Positions 26,600 to 34,142 of a stretch of DNA of 64,000 bases are shown piece after piece (positions within the stretch are counted from its first letter, which is position 1; each line of letters opens with the position of its first letter). Both the position numbers and the translations under genes were made by a program. This DNA is from Sphingobacterium daejeonense (lineage in GTDB: Bacteria > Bacteroidota > Bacteroidia > Sphingobacteriales > Sphingobacteriaceae). The notes below the pieces were generated by a model. It ran no database searches, was not told where the DNA came from, and saw only the letters and a list, made by a program, of their open reading frames with translations. The DNA lies in contig NZ_LR590470.1 in assembly GCF_901472535.1 (NCBI RefSeq), forward strand, positions 1 to 64,000. Direction: 5' to 3'.

Positions 26600-26659
26600 T
26601 TTTTAAAAAAAAAGGCGTCTGTCATCGAGCTTTAGCTCGGGAAACTATTTAGGCGCTAT

Positions 26660-26735
26660 AATAGTTACAACCCTACAGGGTTTAATGCCGTTGTAAAATC
26701 TTTTCTATAATAGTTCCGACCCTCTGGGGCGGCAT
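26660..26735. repeat. Two copies of an ATAATAGTT plus ACCCT-AGGGT-type palindrome
   Basis: ATAATAGTTACAACCCTACAGGGTT starts near 26660, and a second copy near 26707 reads ATAATAGTTCCGACCCTCTGGGGC. The shared left part is followed by a short hairpin whose arms differ. Small dispersed repeats of this kind are often seen in Bacteroidota intergenic DNA (recalled). Confidence 0.5.
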
Positions 26736-26754
26736 GGCGTGATATGTCTTTTGA

Positions 26755-26778
26755 GTGGCTGGTGGGGACACCAGCCAC
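26755..26778. repeat. Family 1 palindrome
   Basis: Arms GTGGCTGGTG and CACCAGCCAC are perfectly complementary around GGGA, the reverse-oriented loop. Compare 1561-1677, 12371-12394 and 26206-26229. Confidence 0.7.
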
Positions 26779-26830
26779 GGCAGAGGGTTATGACCTGCGC
26801 CAGCGTCTGGGATTTCTATTGATTTTACAC

Positions 26831-26990
26831 CGGGGGCTTCGGCTCCGCTCAGCCACCGTCGTCTACAGATGATGTATCGTTGGGGTTAGGCTGCCGGGGG
26901 CTTCGGCTCCGATCGGCCACCGTCGTCCACTGATGATGTATCGGTGGGTTAGGCTGACGGGGGCTTCGGCTCCGCTCGGCCACTGGCGTC
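26831..26990. repeat. Tandem 63-64 bp repeat containing family 2 palindromes
   Basis: Units start at 26831, 26895 and 26958 (periods 64 and 63); the third is truncated near 26990. Each begins CGGGGGCTTCGGCTCCG and carries a family 2 palindrome (26835-26854, 26899-26918, 26962-26981), then CCACCGTCGTC-like sequence and a variable ATGATGTATCG linker. The units differ at a few bases. Confidence 0.75.
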
Positions 26991-27045
26991 TACTGTCTTA
27001 TGTCTTGAGTCTTATGTCTACTGTCTACCGTCTACTGTCTTATCC
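26985..27045. repeat. Low-complexity GTCTACTGTCTTA tract
   Basis: Repeats of TCTTATGTC and GTCTACTGTCTAC-type units run from the end of the tandem repeat into the last codons of truC. The 3' end of truC may have been extended or altered by this tract. Confidence 0.5.
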
Positions 27046-27715
27046 CCAAAATCTCCAATGCTCTGGTGAATTCGGACTGTAGATTTGCTTGCATGTGTAT
27101 ATTTTCTTGTGTTCTGGGGTGTTGAAATTCAATGGATTTGGCGTGGAGCAACATGGTATCATGTTGGAATGTTTCTTTCCAGAGTTTATTTTGTTTGTTG
27201 CAGCCATGGGGCCTATCCCCTATTATTGGATGGAAGATATGGGCAAAGTGCCTTCTAATCTGATGCATTCTTCCTGTTTGTGGCTTTGCTAGTACCAAGG
27301 AGTACCTGGATGTTGGGAACTTGCCGAAAGGTAAGTCTATTTCAGAAAGAGAAATTGTTTGATAATGTGTTAGTGCCTCTTGGAGGGTGCCATTATCTTT
27401 TTTTAAGGGGTAATCTATAGTTCCTTCCGGATCTGTATGTCCACGGAGTACAGCAAGGTATTCCTTCTTGATTTTATTTAAGGAAAAAGCCGTCTGAATC
27501 AGGCTGTCCATTTCCTTGTTTAAGGAAAACAGCAAAACTCCTCCGGTTTTTCTGTCGAGGCGGTGAGCTGGATACACTGTTTTTCCGATTTGATCTCTCA
27601 GGATCTGTAATGCAAATTCTGAAGTATCAGCAGCAATTGATGATCGATGAACCAATAGCCCATGGGGTTTATTAACAGCAATTAGTTCGTCATCTTGGTA
27701 GATAATTTCCAGCAT
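27032..27715 (-). CDS. truC: RluA-family pseudouridine synthase, TruC-like
   Basis: RluA-family enzymes isomerise uridine to pseudouridine in tRNA or rRNA. The 227-residue protein resembles TruC, which modifies tRNA position 65: it opens LEIIYQDDELIAVNKPHGLLVHRS and has the catalytic motif YPAHRLDRKTGGVLLF with the active-site Asp, then KPQTGRMHQIRRHFAH and HPIIGDRPHG. No S4 domain is present, as expected for TruC. Assignment to position 65 is by similarity of the N-terminus only. The ATG overlaps the stop of the upstream DUF4359 gene by one base (TAATG). Confidence 0.85.
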   Translation of the reverse strand: MLEIIYQDDELIAVNKPHGLLVHRSSIAADTSEFALQILRDQIGKTVYPAHRLDRKTGGVLLFSLNKEMDSLIQTAFSLNKIKKEYLAVLRGHTDPEGTIDYPLKKDNGTLQEALTHYQTISLSEIDLPFGKFPTSRYSLVLAKPQTGRMHQIRRHFAHIFHPIIGDRPHGCNKQNKLWKETFQHDTMLLHAKSIEFQHPRTQENIHMQANLQSEFTRALEILGIRQ

Positions 27716-28083
27716 TATTGGTTTTTTAATGCGTCCATCAACATACCTGCTTTTTCATCGATCTTGTCACTGATCCAAACTTGGCCAAAAGCCCCTCCTC
27801 CTATTACCACTTCTTCACTGTTCCAATTGATTTTAGTTAATGAAAAAAGGTAATAGTTATCCGTATGTGTATAGTTATTGACGAATTCTTTAACGACTTG
27901 ATCTCCAAAAAGCATCATTCCGAAATCTACAGCATCTTTATGTTTGTAGTCAAGTTGATTTTTCAGTATTTCTTTAGCTTTCAGGGTTAATTTATCGTTT
28001 ATTTTTTCCTTAGACGGATTAGTGAATACCGCTGTTAACATAATAACGATTCCCAACAATGCAAATATTCTTGTTTTGCTCAT
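27715..28083 (-). CDS. Secreted or membrane-anchored small protein, DUF4359-like
   Basis: A 122-residue protein with one N-terminal hydrophobic segment (IFALLGIVIMLTAVFTNPS) followed by a soluble part with VDFGMMLFGDQVVKEFVNNYTHTDNYYLFSLTKI and VVIGGGAFGQVWISDK. The TNPS after the hydrophobic segment and general layout resemble DUF4359 proteins, which are uncharacterised. Coupled to truC through a TAATG junction. The DUF assignment is tentative. Confidence 0.65.
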   Translation of the reverse strand: MSKTRIFALLGIVIMLTAVFTNPSKEKINDKLTLKAKEILKNQLDYKHKDAVDFGMMLFGDQVVKEFVNNYTHTDNYYLFSLTKINWNSEEVVIGGGAFGQVWISDKIDEKAGMLMDALKNQ

Positions 28084-28116
28084 GGCTACAAAATTATGTT
28101 ATTTTATTAACAACCA

Positions 28117-28596
28117 TTAAAATATTAATCCCATTAACCAAACAGTCAATGCATACATGGCATAAATAAACAGAACGATGAGAATGAAAAGTACCAATCC
28201 TAATGTTATGAGTATTCTTTTTGCACTGCCCTGATGTTTGTTGTCGTAATAATGTTCTTTCAATAGTTTGATGTTCTTCTCATTCGCCTTGTTGAAGAAG
28301 TCAAAAACGTTACCGAATAGCGGTATTGATCCTATTAATGCGTCCCAAGTAACGTTAAGCAACATTTTTACGGCTACTTTGCTACTTGCGCCATTTCGAT
28401 ACATGACAGAAACAAGTACCAAAGAGATTATAAAAGTTGCGATTTGACCACCAAAAGGTATAAAATTTAGGATTGGGTCTAATCCAAATCTGAAGTTTCC
28501 AATGCGGAAACGACTATCCATTAATACAGATAGTCGTTTAACCCATTGAAAATCTTTATCTATTTTTTCTAAATTATAGGTAGATCTATTTTCCAT
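28117..28596 (-). CDS. DUF4112 membrane protein
   Basis: The 159-residue protein has the DUF4112 pattern: DSRFRIGNFRFGLDPILNFIPFGGQ, a hydrophobic segment, RNGASSKVAVKMLLNV, then IGSIPLFGNVFDFFNKANEKNIKLLKEH, followed by a C-terminal transmembrane segment. The family function is unknown. Start set at 28596 (MENRSTYN); the longer frame to 28632 would overlap the upstream SIMPL gene, which ends at 28599. The 2-nt gap suggests one transcript. Confidence 0.88.
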   Translation of the reverse strand: MENRSTYNLEKIDKDFQWVKRLSVLMDSRFRIGNFRFGLDPILNFIPFGGQIATFIISLVLVSVMYRNGASSKVAVKMLLNVTWDALIGSIPLFGNVFDFFNKANEKNIKLLKEHYYDNKHQGSAKRILITLGLVLFILIVLFIYAMYALTVWLMGLIF

Positions 28597-28598
28597 TT

Positions 28599-29312
28599 TT
28601 ATTTGAGCTCGAATACAGCGTCTATATTGCAAGTAAGTTTTATCGGGCGAACCTCAAGGTCTAGACCGTTATTGGCAGAATCCATTTCTGCATTGCTTGC
28701 TTTCAATGCATACATGCGCGGTTGTGGAGCGATTTCATTCCAGTTAAAGCTGCTGTTATCATTTATTAAAATCACTTTTCCTACGTTTTCTGCATCAGCG
28801 GCAGCTAAAATCTCTGCATTTGTTCTAGCATCCCTAACGGCCAATGTTTTAAGTTCTTTTTCTATTTCACGTTTTTGTGAATGGTCATAACCTGAGATAT
28901 TGGTGCTTTGTAATCCCCTAGCATCTACTTCTTCAAGCATGGTGTTTAATTTCTTAAGGTCGGCAACTTTGATTCTATATTGCCTAGCTTGAAGTAACTC
29001 GTTGTTTTTCTTTTTATCGGCTACGTTGTAGCTATAGATGTTTTGAACTGTAAAGTCTTCTTTTTTTACACCGTTTTTCATTGCTGCATCGAAAAGTTGT
29101 TTTTCCAATTGATCAATTGCTACTTTCTTTTTGGTATTACCATCTTGGTAATATTCTTTCAGAGAAATAGATAAATAGACGATGTCTGGCGTAATTTCTT
29201 TTTCAGCATAACCACGAGTTGCTACTCGCCTAGTGTTTTCCATATTATTAGTTTGTGCGTTTACTGCAGTAAGCATTCCGAAGAGTGCAATAAGTGTTAA
29301 AAATTTTTTCAT
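28599..29312 (-). CDS. Secreted SIMPL-domain (DUF541) protein
   Basis: The 237-residue product has a signal peptide (MKKFLTLIALFGMLTAVNAQ) and a SIMPL/DUF541 body: TRGYAEKEITPDIVYLSISLKEY, FTVQNIYSYN, YRIKVADLKKLNTMLEEVDARG and AVRDARTNAEILAAA. Family members are periplasmic or outer-membrane proteins linked to oxidative stress; the biochemical role is unclear. First gene of a minus-strand group with DUF4112 and possibly DUF4359 and truC. Divergent from the cold-shock gene. Confidence 0.9.
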   Translation of the reverse strand: MKKFLTLIALFGMLTAVNAQTNNMENTRRVATRGYAEKEITPDIVYLSISLKEYYQDGNTKKKVAIDQLEKQLFDAAMKNGVKKEDFTVQNIYSYNVADKKKNNELLQARQYRIKVADLKKLNTMLEEVDARGLQSTNISGYDHSQKREIEKELKTLAVRDARTNAEILAAADAENVGKVILINDNSSFNWNEIAPQPRMYALKASNAEMDSANNGLDLEVRPIKLTCNIDAVFELK

Positions 29313-29471
29313 GTCTCTTTAAATTAAAATGTTGTTGACAAAAACCTTTCCAATTTCTGCGTTTTAAAAAATAGACTCTTAATAATTGAAAATGTTTATT
29401 ACATTTAACGATTAAATTTAATTGGTATTCAAAAAATAATGATACCTTTAGAAAAAACAATAGTAATTATT

Positions 29472-29663
29472 ATGCAAGAAGGAGTAGTAAAATTCTTTAA
29501 TGAAGCCAAAGGTTTCGGCTTCATCATTCCAAATTCTGGCGAGAGTGAAATCTTCGTTCACGTTTCTGGATTAGTTGACAAGGTTCGTGAAAACGACCAT
29601 GTTTCTTACGAAGTACAACAAGGTCGTAAGGGACTAAACGCGGTAAATGTAAAACTTATCTAA
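29472..29663 (+). CDS. Cold-shock domain protein (CspA family)
   Basis: A single 63-residue cold-shock domain that binds single-stranded RNA and DNA. RNP1 is KGFGFI and RNP2 is EIFVHVS, with the usual beta-barrel pattern MQEGVVKFFNEAKGFGFI. The start was put at MQEGVV; an in-frame ATG at 29439 would add 11 atypical residues. A box TACCTTTA (29443-29450) near that position is a promoter candidate, giving a leader of about 18 nt. A strong terminator follows. Confidence 0.95.
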   Translation: MQEGVVKFFNEAKGFGFIIPNSGESEIFVHVSGLVDKVRENDHVSYEVQQGRKGLNAVNVKLI

Positions 29664-29690
29664 TAATTAGATTCAATATATTTATTGTGG

Positions 29691-29726
29691 AAACCCATTG
29701 GAATACAAACTCCAATGGGTTTTTTC
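29691..29726. terminator. Bidirectional terminator between csp and recO
   Basis: Perfect 12-bp stem AAACCCATTGGA with TCCAATGGGTTT, 8-nt loop, then T run; A-rich on the left side as well. It lies between convergent genes. Confidence 0.85.
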
Positions 29727-29731
29727 ATGCC

Positions 29732-30451
29732 TTAATTTCCAAAAATTTCTTCTAGGATGTAAAGGGAATTTACTTCTCCAAAATTCTCTGTATGGAGCCG
29801 ATAATAATCGACAATTTTTTGCAATAAATATGATCGATCTTCTCTTGTAAGCTTAATCTTGTTACAATTTGTGAAACTACTTTGCAATATTTCCCGGAAG
29901 CATGCACTATAAGGTTCTTGCAAAACATGAACATGGCCCGGAAGGCTGTTTGTGAATTGGCCTTCGATCAGATCAAAATAAGGTAAATTACTTATTATGG
30001 GCTTAAAACCTAGGTAGTGGGTTAGTTTGGCAAGAAATACAAGGTGATAGTTTGCTAACCCGTCGTTTGCCTCATCCAGCCAAATAATTGCATTTTCTAA
30101 GAATTGAAATAGTTGTGGTTCAGGGTGCTGATGTCGCAGTACTTTGTACAGTACTTCGTTCAAGAACATAGCTATTGAACTTTTAACGATATCTAAGGGT
30201 ATTGTTTTTAAAGGAGGAAATTGTTGAGCTTCTTTTATTCGTTGCAGGTTGTTGTTTTCCTTGTTGTATACCACCAGCTCCAGCAAATGGAAAGGCTGCA
30301 ACATATTATTTCCGATTTTTGCTTTTGGTTTTCGCGCTCCATTGATTAAATAGGATTGCAATCCCAATGATTCCGTATAGATCTGGGCGACCACGCTACT
30401 TTCGGAATAGTTGGTCACTTTGAGTGTAATTCCTTTTGTTTGTTGCAGCAT
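29732..30451 (-). CDS. recO: DNA repair protein RecO
   Basis: RecO works with RecR to load RecA on SSB-coated gaps. The 239-residue protein has the N-terminal OB-fold pattern TKGITLKVTNYSESSVVAQIYTESLGLQSYLINGARKPKAK and the helical middle with FLNEVLYKVLRHQHPEPQLFQFLENAI and FLAKLTHYLGFKP. Cysteines of the zinc site found in some RecO proteins are not evident. ATG overlaps the upstream stop by one base (TAATG), so it is coupled to the small membrane-protein gene. Confidence 0.92.
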   Translation of the reverse strand: MLQQTKGITLKVTNYSESSVVAQIYTESLGLQSYLINGARKPKAKIGNNMLQPFHLLELVVYNKENNNLQRIKEAQQFPPLKTIPLDIVKSSIAMFLNEVLYKVLRHQHPEPQLFQFLENAIIWLDEANDGLANYHLVFLAKLTHYLGFKPIISNLPYFDLIEGQFTNSLPGHVHVLQEPYSACFREILQSSFTNCNKIKLTREDRSYLLQKIVDYYRLHTENFGEVNSLYILEEIFGN

Positions 30452-30690
30452 TAATTGTTCTGCTTTTTATTGGATTTACGGTGATCAATTATGGTGTTTC
30501 TATCAATTTTACGGAACATTCGATAAATCAAAGTAATAAATCCATATCCAAAGGATAATACACCAGCGATCAATAGGATTTTGTACCAGAGGTTATCGGT
30601 GAGGTCCGATTTCATGAGATTTATGCCATAATACAGGCATAATATACCGACTACTGTAAAGGCCGTTCCCCTAATTAAATATTTGTTCAT
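30451..30690 (-). CDS. Small two-helix membrane protein, unknown function
   Basis: A 79-residue protein with two hydrophobic segments (TAFTVVGILCLYYGINLM and LLIAGVLSFGYGFITLIY) and a basic C-terminus (RKIDRNTIIDHRKSNKKQNN). Not recognised. It is the first gene of a pair with recO through a TAATG overlap. Confidence 0.75.
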   Translation of the reverse strand: MNKYLIRGTAFTVVGILCLYYGINLMKSDLTDNLWYKILLIAGVLSFGYGFITLIYRMFRKIDRNTIIDHRKSNKKQNN

Positions 30691-30894
30691 TGTGAATTGT
30701 TGAAAACTATTGTTGTCTTCCTTTTAAAATATAATGCAAAATACAGTAATTTTGTTGACTTTAGACTCCTTTCCACGAATATTTTAAAATAATTCGAGAA
30801 TTAATGTTGTATTTCCGAAAAGAAATATAGATATTTGCACACTCGTTTCTAAGGGACGATAATTGAATAAGAACAACATTAAAAATCGAATATC

Positions 30895-31128
30895 ATGTCA
30901 AGAATTTGTGATTTAACAGGCAAGACGGCATTAAAAGGAAATAACGTATCACACTCGAACGTTAAAACTAAGCGTAAATTTTATCCTAATTTACAGACTA
31001 AGCGTTTTTATCTTCCAGAAGAAGATCGTTGGATTACTTTAAAAGTATCTACATCAGCGATTAAAACGATCAACAAGAACGGTATTACAGCCTCTATCGA
31101 GAAATTTATTAAAAAAGGTCACATTTAA
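30895..31128 (+). CDS. rpmB: 50S ribosomal protein L28
   Basis: bL28 of 77 residues: MSRICDLTGKTALKGNNVSHSNVKTKRKFYPNLQ with the conserved SH-x5-K-R-x-F-x-PNL pattern, and a C-terminal LKVSTSAIKTINKNGI. First of a compact cluster rpmB-rpmG-DUF4295. The leader contains AGATATTTG (about 30830-30838), close to a -7 box. Confidence 0.97.
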   Translation: MSRICDLTGKTALKGNNVSHSNVKTKRKFYPNLQTKRFYLPEEDRWITLKVSTSAIKTINKNGITASIEKFIKKGHI

Positions 31129-31203
31129 TAGATAGTAGCCTGTTATATCAACAGAAAACAGAATCATGAAATTCACCCGTGAGGGTATAAATAAAGTAAG
31201 GCA

Positions 31204-31386
31204 ATGGCAAAAAAAGGAAATAGAGTACAAGTTATCTTAGAATGTACTGAGCACAAAGAAAGTGGTCTTCCAGGAATGTCTCGTTACATTACCACAAAGA
31301 ACAAAAAGAACACTACTGAGCGTTTGGAGTTGAAAAAATTCAACCCTGTATTGAGAAAAGTAACAGTTCACAAAGAAATTAAGTAA
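31204..31386 (+). CDS. rpmG: 50S ribosomal protein L33
   Basis: bL33 of 60 residues ([18 protein letters not shown], then [23 protein letters not shown]). Only one cysteine is present, so it is the zinc-independent (C-minus) form. It lies 75 nt after rpmB and 44 nt before the DUF4295 gene. Confidence 0.96.
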   Translation: MAKKGNRVQVILECTEHKESGLPGMSRYITTKNKKNTTERLELKKFNPVLRKVTVHKEIK

Positions 31387-31430
31387 TTAACGTATTGGAT
31401 TTTAAGGATCCATATTAAAAATAGTATACC

Positions 31431-31592
31431 ATGGCAAAGAAAGCAGTTGCATCATTACAAAAAGGTGGTGGTAAAGAGTTTACAAAAGTTGTTATCACTA
31501 CAAAATCTGCAAAAACTGGCGCTTATACTTTCAAAGAAAGTATGGTACACAACGACAAGGTAAAAGAGGTTGTTGCTGGGGCTTCTAAATAA
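31431..31592 (+). CDS. DUF4295 small basic protein of the ribosomal cluster
   Basis: A 53-residue Lys-rich protein: MAKKAVASLQKGGGKEFTK, then VVITTKSAKTGAYTFKESMV and HNDKVKEVVAGASK. I read it directly; the frame is complete from ATG to TAA. It matches DUF4295, a Bacteroidota-specific family encoded right after rpmG. I recall a report of such a protein as a ribosomal component in a flavobacterium (named bL38), but I cannot check that. The position and composition support a ribosome-associated role. Confidence 0.88.
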   Translation: MAKKAVASLQKGGGKEFTKVVITTKSAKTGAYTFKESMVHNDKVKEVVAGASK

Positions 31593-31641
31593 GCAGTTAG
31601 ATATTCCTTTTTTTAAAGTTTTTCTTTAAAAATCTTATAAT

Positions 31642-31674
31642 TAGCCGTTTTGGGTGTACCAAAAGGGCTTTTTT
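31642..31674 (+). terminator. Terminator between DUF4295 and ftsY
   Basis: Stem AGCCGTTTTGG with CCAAAAGGGCT (one mismatch), 4- to 5-nt loop, then TTTTTT. It ends the ribosomal-protein unit. Confidence 0.8.
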
Positions 31675-31691
31675 AGTATTCTCTATTTCAG

Positions 31692-31699
31692 TATCTTTG
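31692..31699 (+). promoter_or_regulatory. Candidate -7 box TATCTTTG of ftsY
   Basis: Perfect TANNTTTG between the terminator at 31642-31674 and the ftsY ATG at 31737. Predicted leader about 34 nt. Confidence 0.55.
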
Positions 31700-31736
31700 A
31701 TACTGTTCAGAATCCATTATCTATAACATATCCATC

Positions 31737-32700
31737 ATGGGATTATTTGATTTTTTTAAAAAGAAGCAAGAAACACCTGAAGCTCAAGAGGCTTTGGACA
31801 AAGGTTTAGAAAAGACCAAAGAAGGTTTTTTCAGCAAGATTACTAAAGCAGTTGTAGGGAAGTCTACCATTGATGATGAGGTGTTGGATAATCTGGAAGA
31901 AGTATTGGTCACTTCAGATGTTGGGGTTACAACAACCCTGAAGATCGTGGACCGTATCCAAAAACGCGCTGCTCAAGACAAATATGTTACTACTGATGAC
32001 TTGAACCGCCTCCTAAAAGATGAGATTCAAGGATTATTGGCAGAAAATAACAGCAACGATTTTGAATCTTTTTGAATATGGAAATCAAAAACCATACGTG
32101 ATTATGGTCGTTGGAGTCAATGGCGTTGGTAAAACAACCACTATTGGAAAGCTTGCGCATCAATTAAAAGAAGCTGGCAACAAGGTTGTGTTGGGTGCTG
32201 CGGATACGTTTAGAGCTGCTGCGGTAGATCAAATCCAATTGTGGGGTGATCGGGTAGGAGTACGTGTTGTTGCCCAACCGATGGGATCAGACCCTGCTTC
32301 AGTTGCATTTGACACCGTTAAATCTGCAGTAGCAAATGGAGATGACGTAGCGATAATTGATACAGCAGGACGATTGCACAATAAAGTAGGCTTAATGAAT
32401 GAGCTTACCAAGATCAAGAATGTGATGCAAAAGGTAATTCCTGATGCTCCACACGAAATTCTATTGGTTTTGGATGCTTCAACTGGCCAAAATGCAATCG
32501 AGCAAGCGACACAATTTACCCAAGCAACTGATGTGAACGCCCTGGCGTTGACAAAATTAGATGGTACTGCCAAAGGTGGCGTCGTGATCGGAATCTCAGA
32601 TCAGTTTAAAATTCCTGTTAAATATATTGGAGTGGGAGAGAAGATCGGTGATTTGCAATTATTTAACAAAAAAGACTTTGTAGACTCGCTATTTAAGTAG
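31737..32700 (+). pseudogene. ftsY: Signal recognition particle receptor FtsY, frameshifted
   Basis: FtsY is the SRP receptor GTPase that targets nascent membrane proteins. The first frame gives the N domain (MGLFDFFKKKQ, DDEVLDNLEEVLVTSDVGVTTT) and stops at 32075. The rest, in the +1 frame, has the G domain with GVNGVGKTTTIGKLA, AADTFRAAAVDQ, IDTAGRLHNK, LVLDASTGQNA, TKLDGTAKGG and the end GVGEKIGDLQLF. One extra T in the run at 32069-32073 accounts for the break; with four T the product is 320 residues. The gene is normally essential, so an assembly error is much more likely than a real null allele. Confidence 0.93.
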
Positions 32701-32713
32701 GCTACAACATAAT

Positions 32714-34048
32714 ATGAAAACGAAACAATCAAAAATTGCTCCCAGTGTAGCAAAACCACGTGTGAACGTGGTGACCTTGGGTTGCTCTAAAAATATACAC
32801 GATAGTGAAGTTCTGATGGGCCAGTTAAAAGGCAATCAGATGGAAGTTGTGCATGAAGCAAGCAATATTCAGGCGAATGACATTGTCGTAATTAATACCT
32901 GTGGGTTTATTGACAATGCTAAGCAAGAGTCCATTGATACTATTCTACAATTTTCAGAACTGAAAGATCAGGGAAAAGTTAATAAAGTAATCGTTACGGG
33001 CTGTTTATCGGAGCGGTATAAGCCAGAATTGCAATCTGAAATCCCTAGTGTTGATGCATTTTTCGGTACAAATGATCTTCCTGAATTATTATCGACCATA
33101 GGAGCTGATTACCGACATGAATTATTAGGGGAGCGTTTGCTGACTACGCCTTCACATTTTTCTTATTTTAAAATTGCTGAGGGTTGTAACCGTCCATGTT
33201 CATTCTGTGCGATTCCTTTGATGCGTGGTAAACATGTGTCAAAATCGATTGATGACCTGGTCAAAGAAGCTAAATTTTTGGCTTCCAATGGCACGAAAGA
33301 ATTGATTTTAATTGCTCAGGATCTAACCTATTACGGATTGGACATTTATGGCAAGCGTAATTTATCTGATCTTTTGAGACATCTTTCTGATGTTGAAGGG
33401 ATTGATTGGATCCGTTTACAATATGCATACCCATCCGGTTTTCCGATGGATATCTTAGACGCCATGAATGAGCGTTCCAATATCTGTAATTACTTGGATA
33501 TGCCCCTACAGCATATTTCTGACTCGATGTTGAAGTCTATGCGTAGAGGAACTACCAAACAAAAACAGATTGATTTAGTAAACCAAATTCGTGATAAAGT
33601 TCCTAATATTGCATTAAGAACGACTCTTATTTGCGGTTACCCCGGTGAAACGGAGCAGGATTTTCAGGAGATGTTGGAATGGGTTGAAGAGACAAGATTT
33701 GACCGTTTAGGGTGTTTTACTTATTCACATGAGGAGAAAACTCATGCTTATGATTTGAATGACGATGTTCCTGAGGAAGTTAAGCAGGATCGTGTAGATC
33801 AAATCATGGAGGTTCAACAAGGCATTTCGTATGACATCAACCAAGAAAAAGTTGGAAAGACCTTTAAAGTTTTGGTGGATAGGGTAGATGGCGATTATTT
33901 TATCGGCAGAACAGAATTTGACTCACCAGAAGTTGATAATGAAGTTGTATTGGAAGCCAAGAATAATTACGCAAGAATCGGAGACTTCGTTCAGGTAAAA
34001 GTAGACCGAGCTGAGGACTTTGATTTATACGGCAATATTGTCAAATAA
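32714..34048 (+). CDS. rimO: Ribosomal protein S12 methylthiotransferase RimO
   Basis: RimO is a radical-SAM enzyme that methylthiolates Asp of ribosomal protein S12. The 444-residue protein has the N-terminal UPF0004 domain with cysteines in TLGCSKN, INTCGFI and VTGCLSERY that bind one iron-sulfur cluster, the radical-SAM motif GCNRPCSFCAIP (CxxxCxxC), and a C-terminal TRAM domain (from about 385) with FKVLVDRVDGDYFIGRTEFDSPEVD. It follows ftsY by 13 nt, a conserved neighbourhood in Bacteroidota. Confidence 0.96.
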   Translation: MKTKQSKIAPSVAKPRVNVVTLGCSKNIHDSEVLMGQLKGNQMEVVHEASNIQANDIVVINTCGFIDNAKQESIDTILQFSELKDQGKVNKVIVTGCLSERYKPELQSEIPSVDAFFGTNDLPELLSTIGADYRHELLGERLLTTPSHFSYFKIAEGCNRPCSFCAIPLMRGKHVSKSIDDLVKEAKFLASNGTKELILIAQDLTYYGLDIYGKRNLSDLLRHLSDVEGIDWIRLQYAYPSGFPMDILDAMNERSNICNYLDMPLQHISDSMLKSMRRGTTKQKQIDLVNQIRDKVPNIALRTTLICGYPGETEQDFQEMLEWVEETRFDRLGCFTYSHEEKTHAYDLNDDVPEEVKQDRVDQIMEVQQGISYDINQEKVGKTFKVLVDRVDGDYFIGRTEFDSPEVDNEVVLEAKNNYARIGDFVQVKVDRAEDFDLYGNIVK

Positions 34049-34142
34049 CTATAACAATTGTGGTGAGTAGTCGTGCTTTTTTTAAATTTTTGTATTTTGT
34101 ATACTGATTGCGTATACATTTGTAAAAGTTTAAAAACGGTAA

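Noticed and set aside
26831..27045. CRISPR-like repeat array
   Set aside because: Units are 63-64 bp, directly abutting with no unique spacers, and there is no cas gene in the window.
32060..32080. Programmed frameshift or split genes in ftsY
   Set aside because: The T5 run could slip, but the N and G domains are one protein in all known cases. A homopolymer error explains it.
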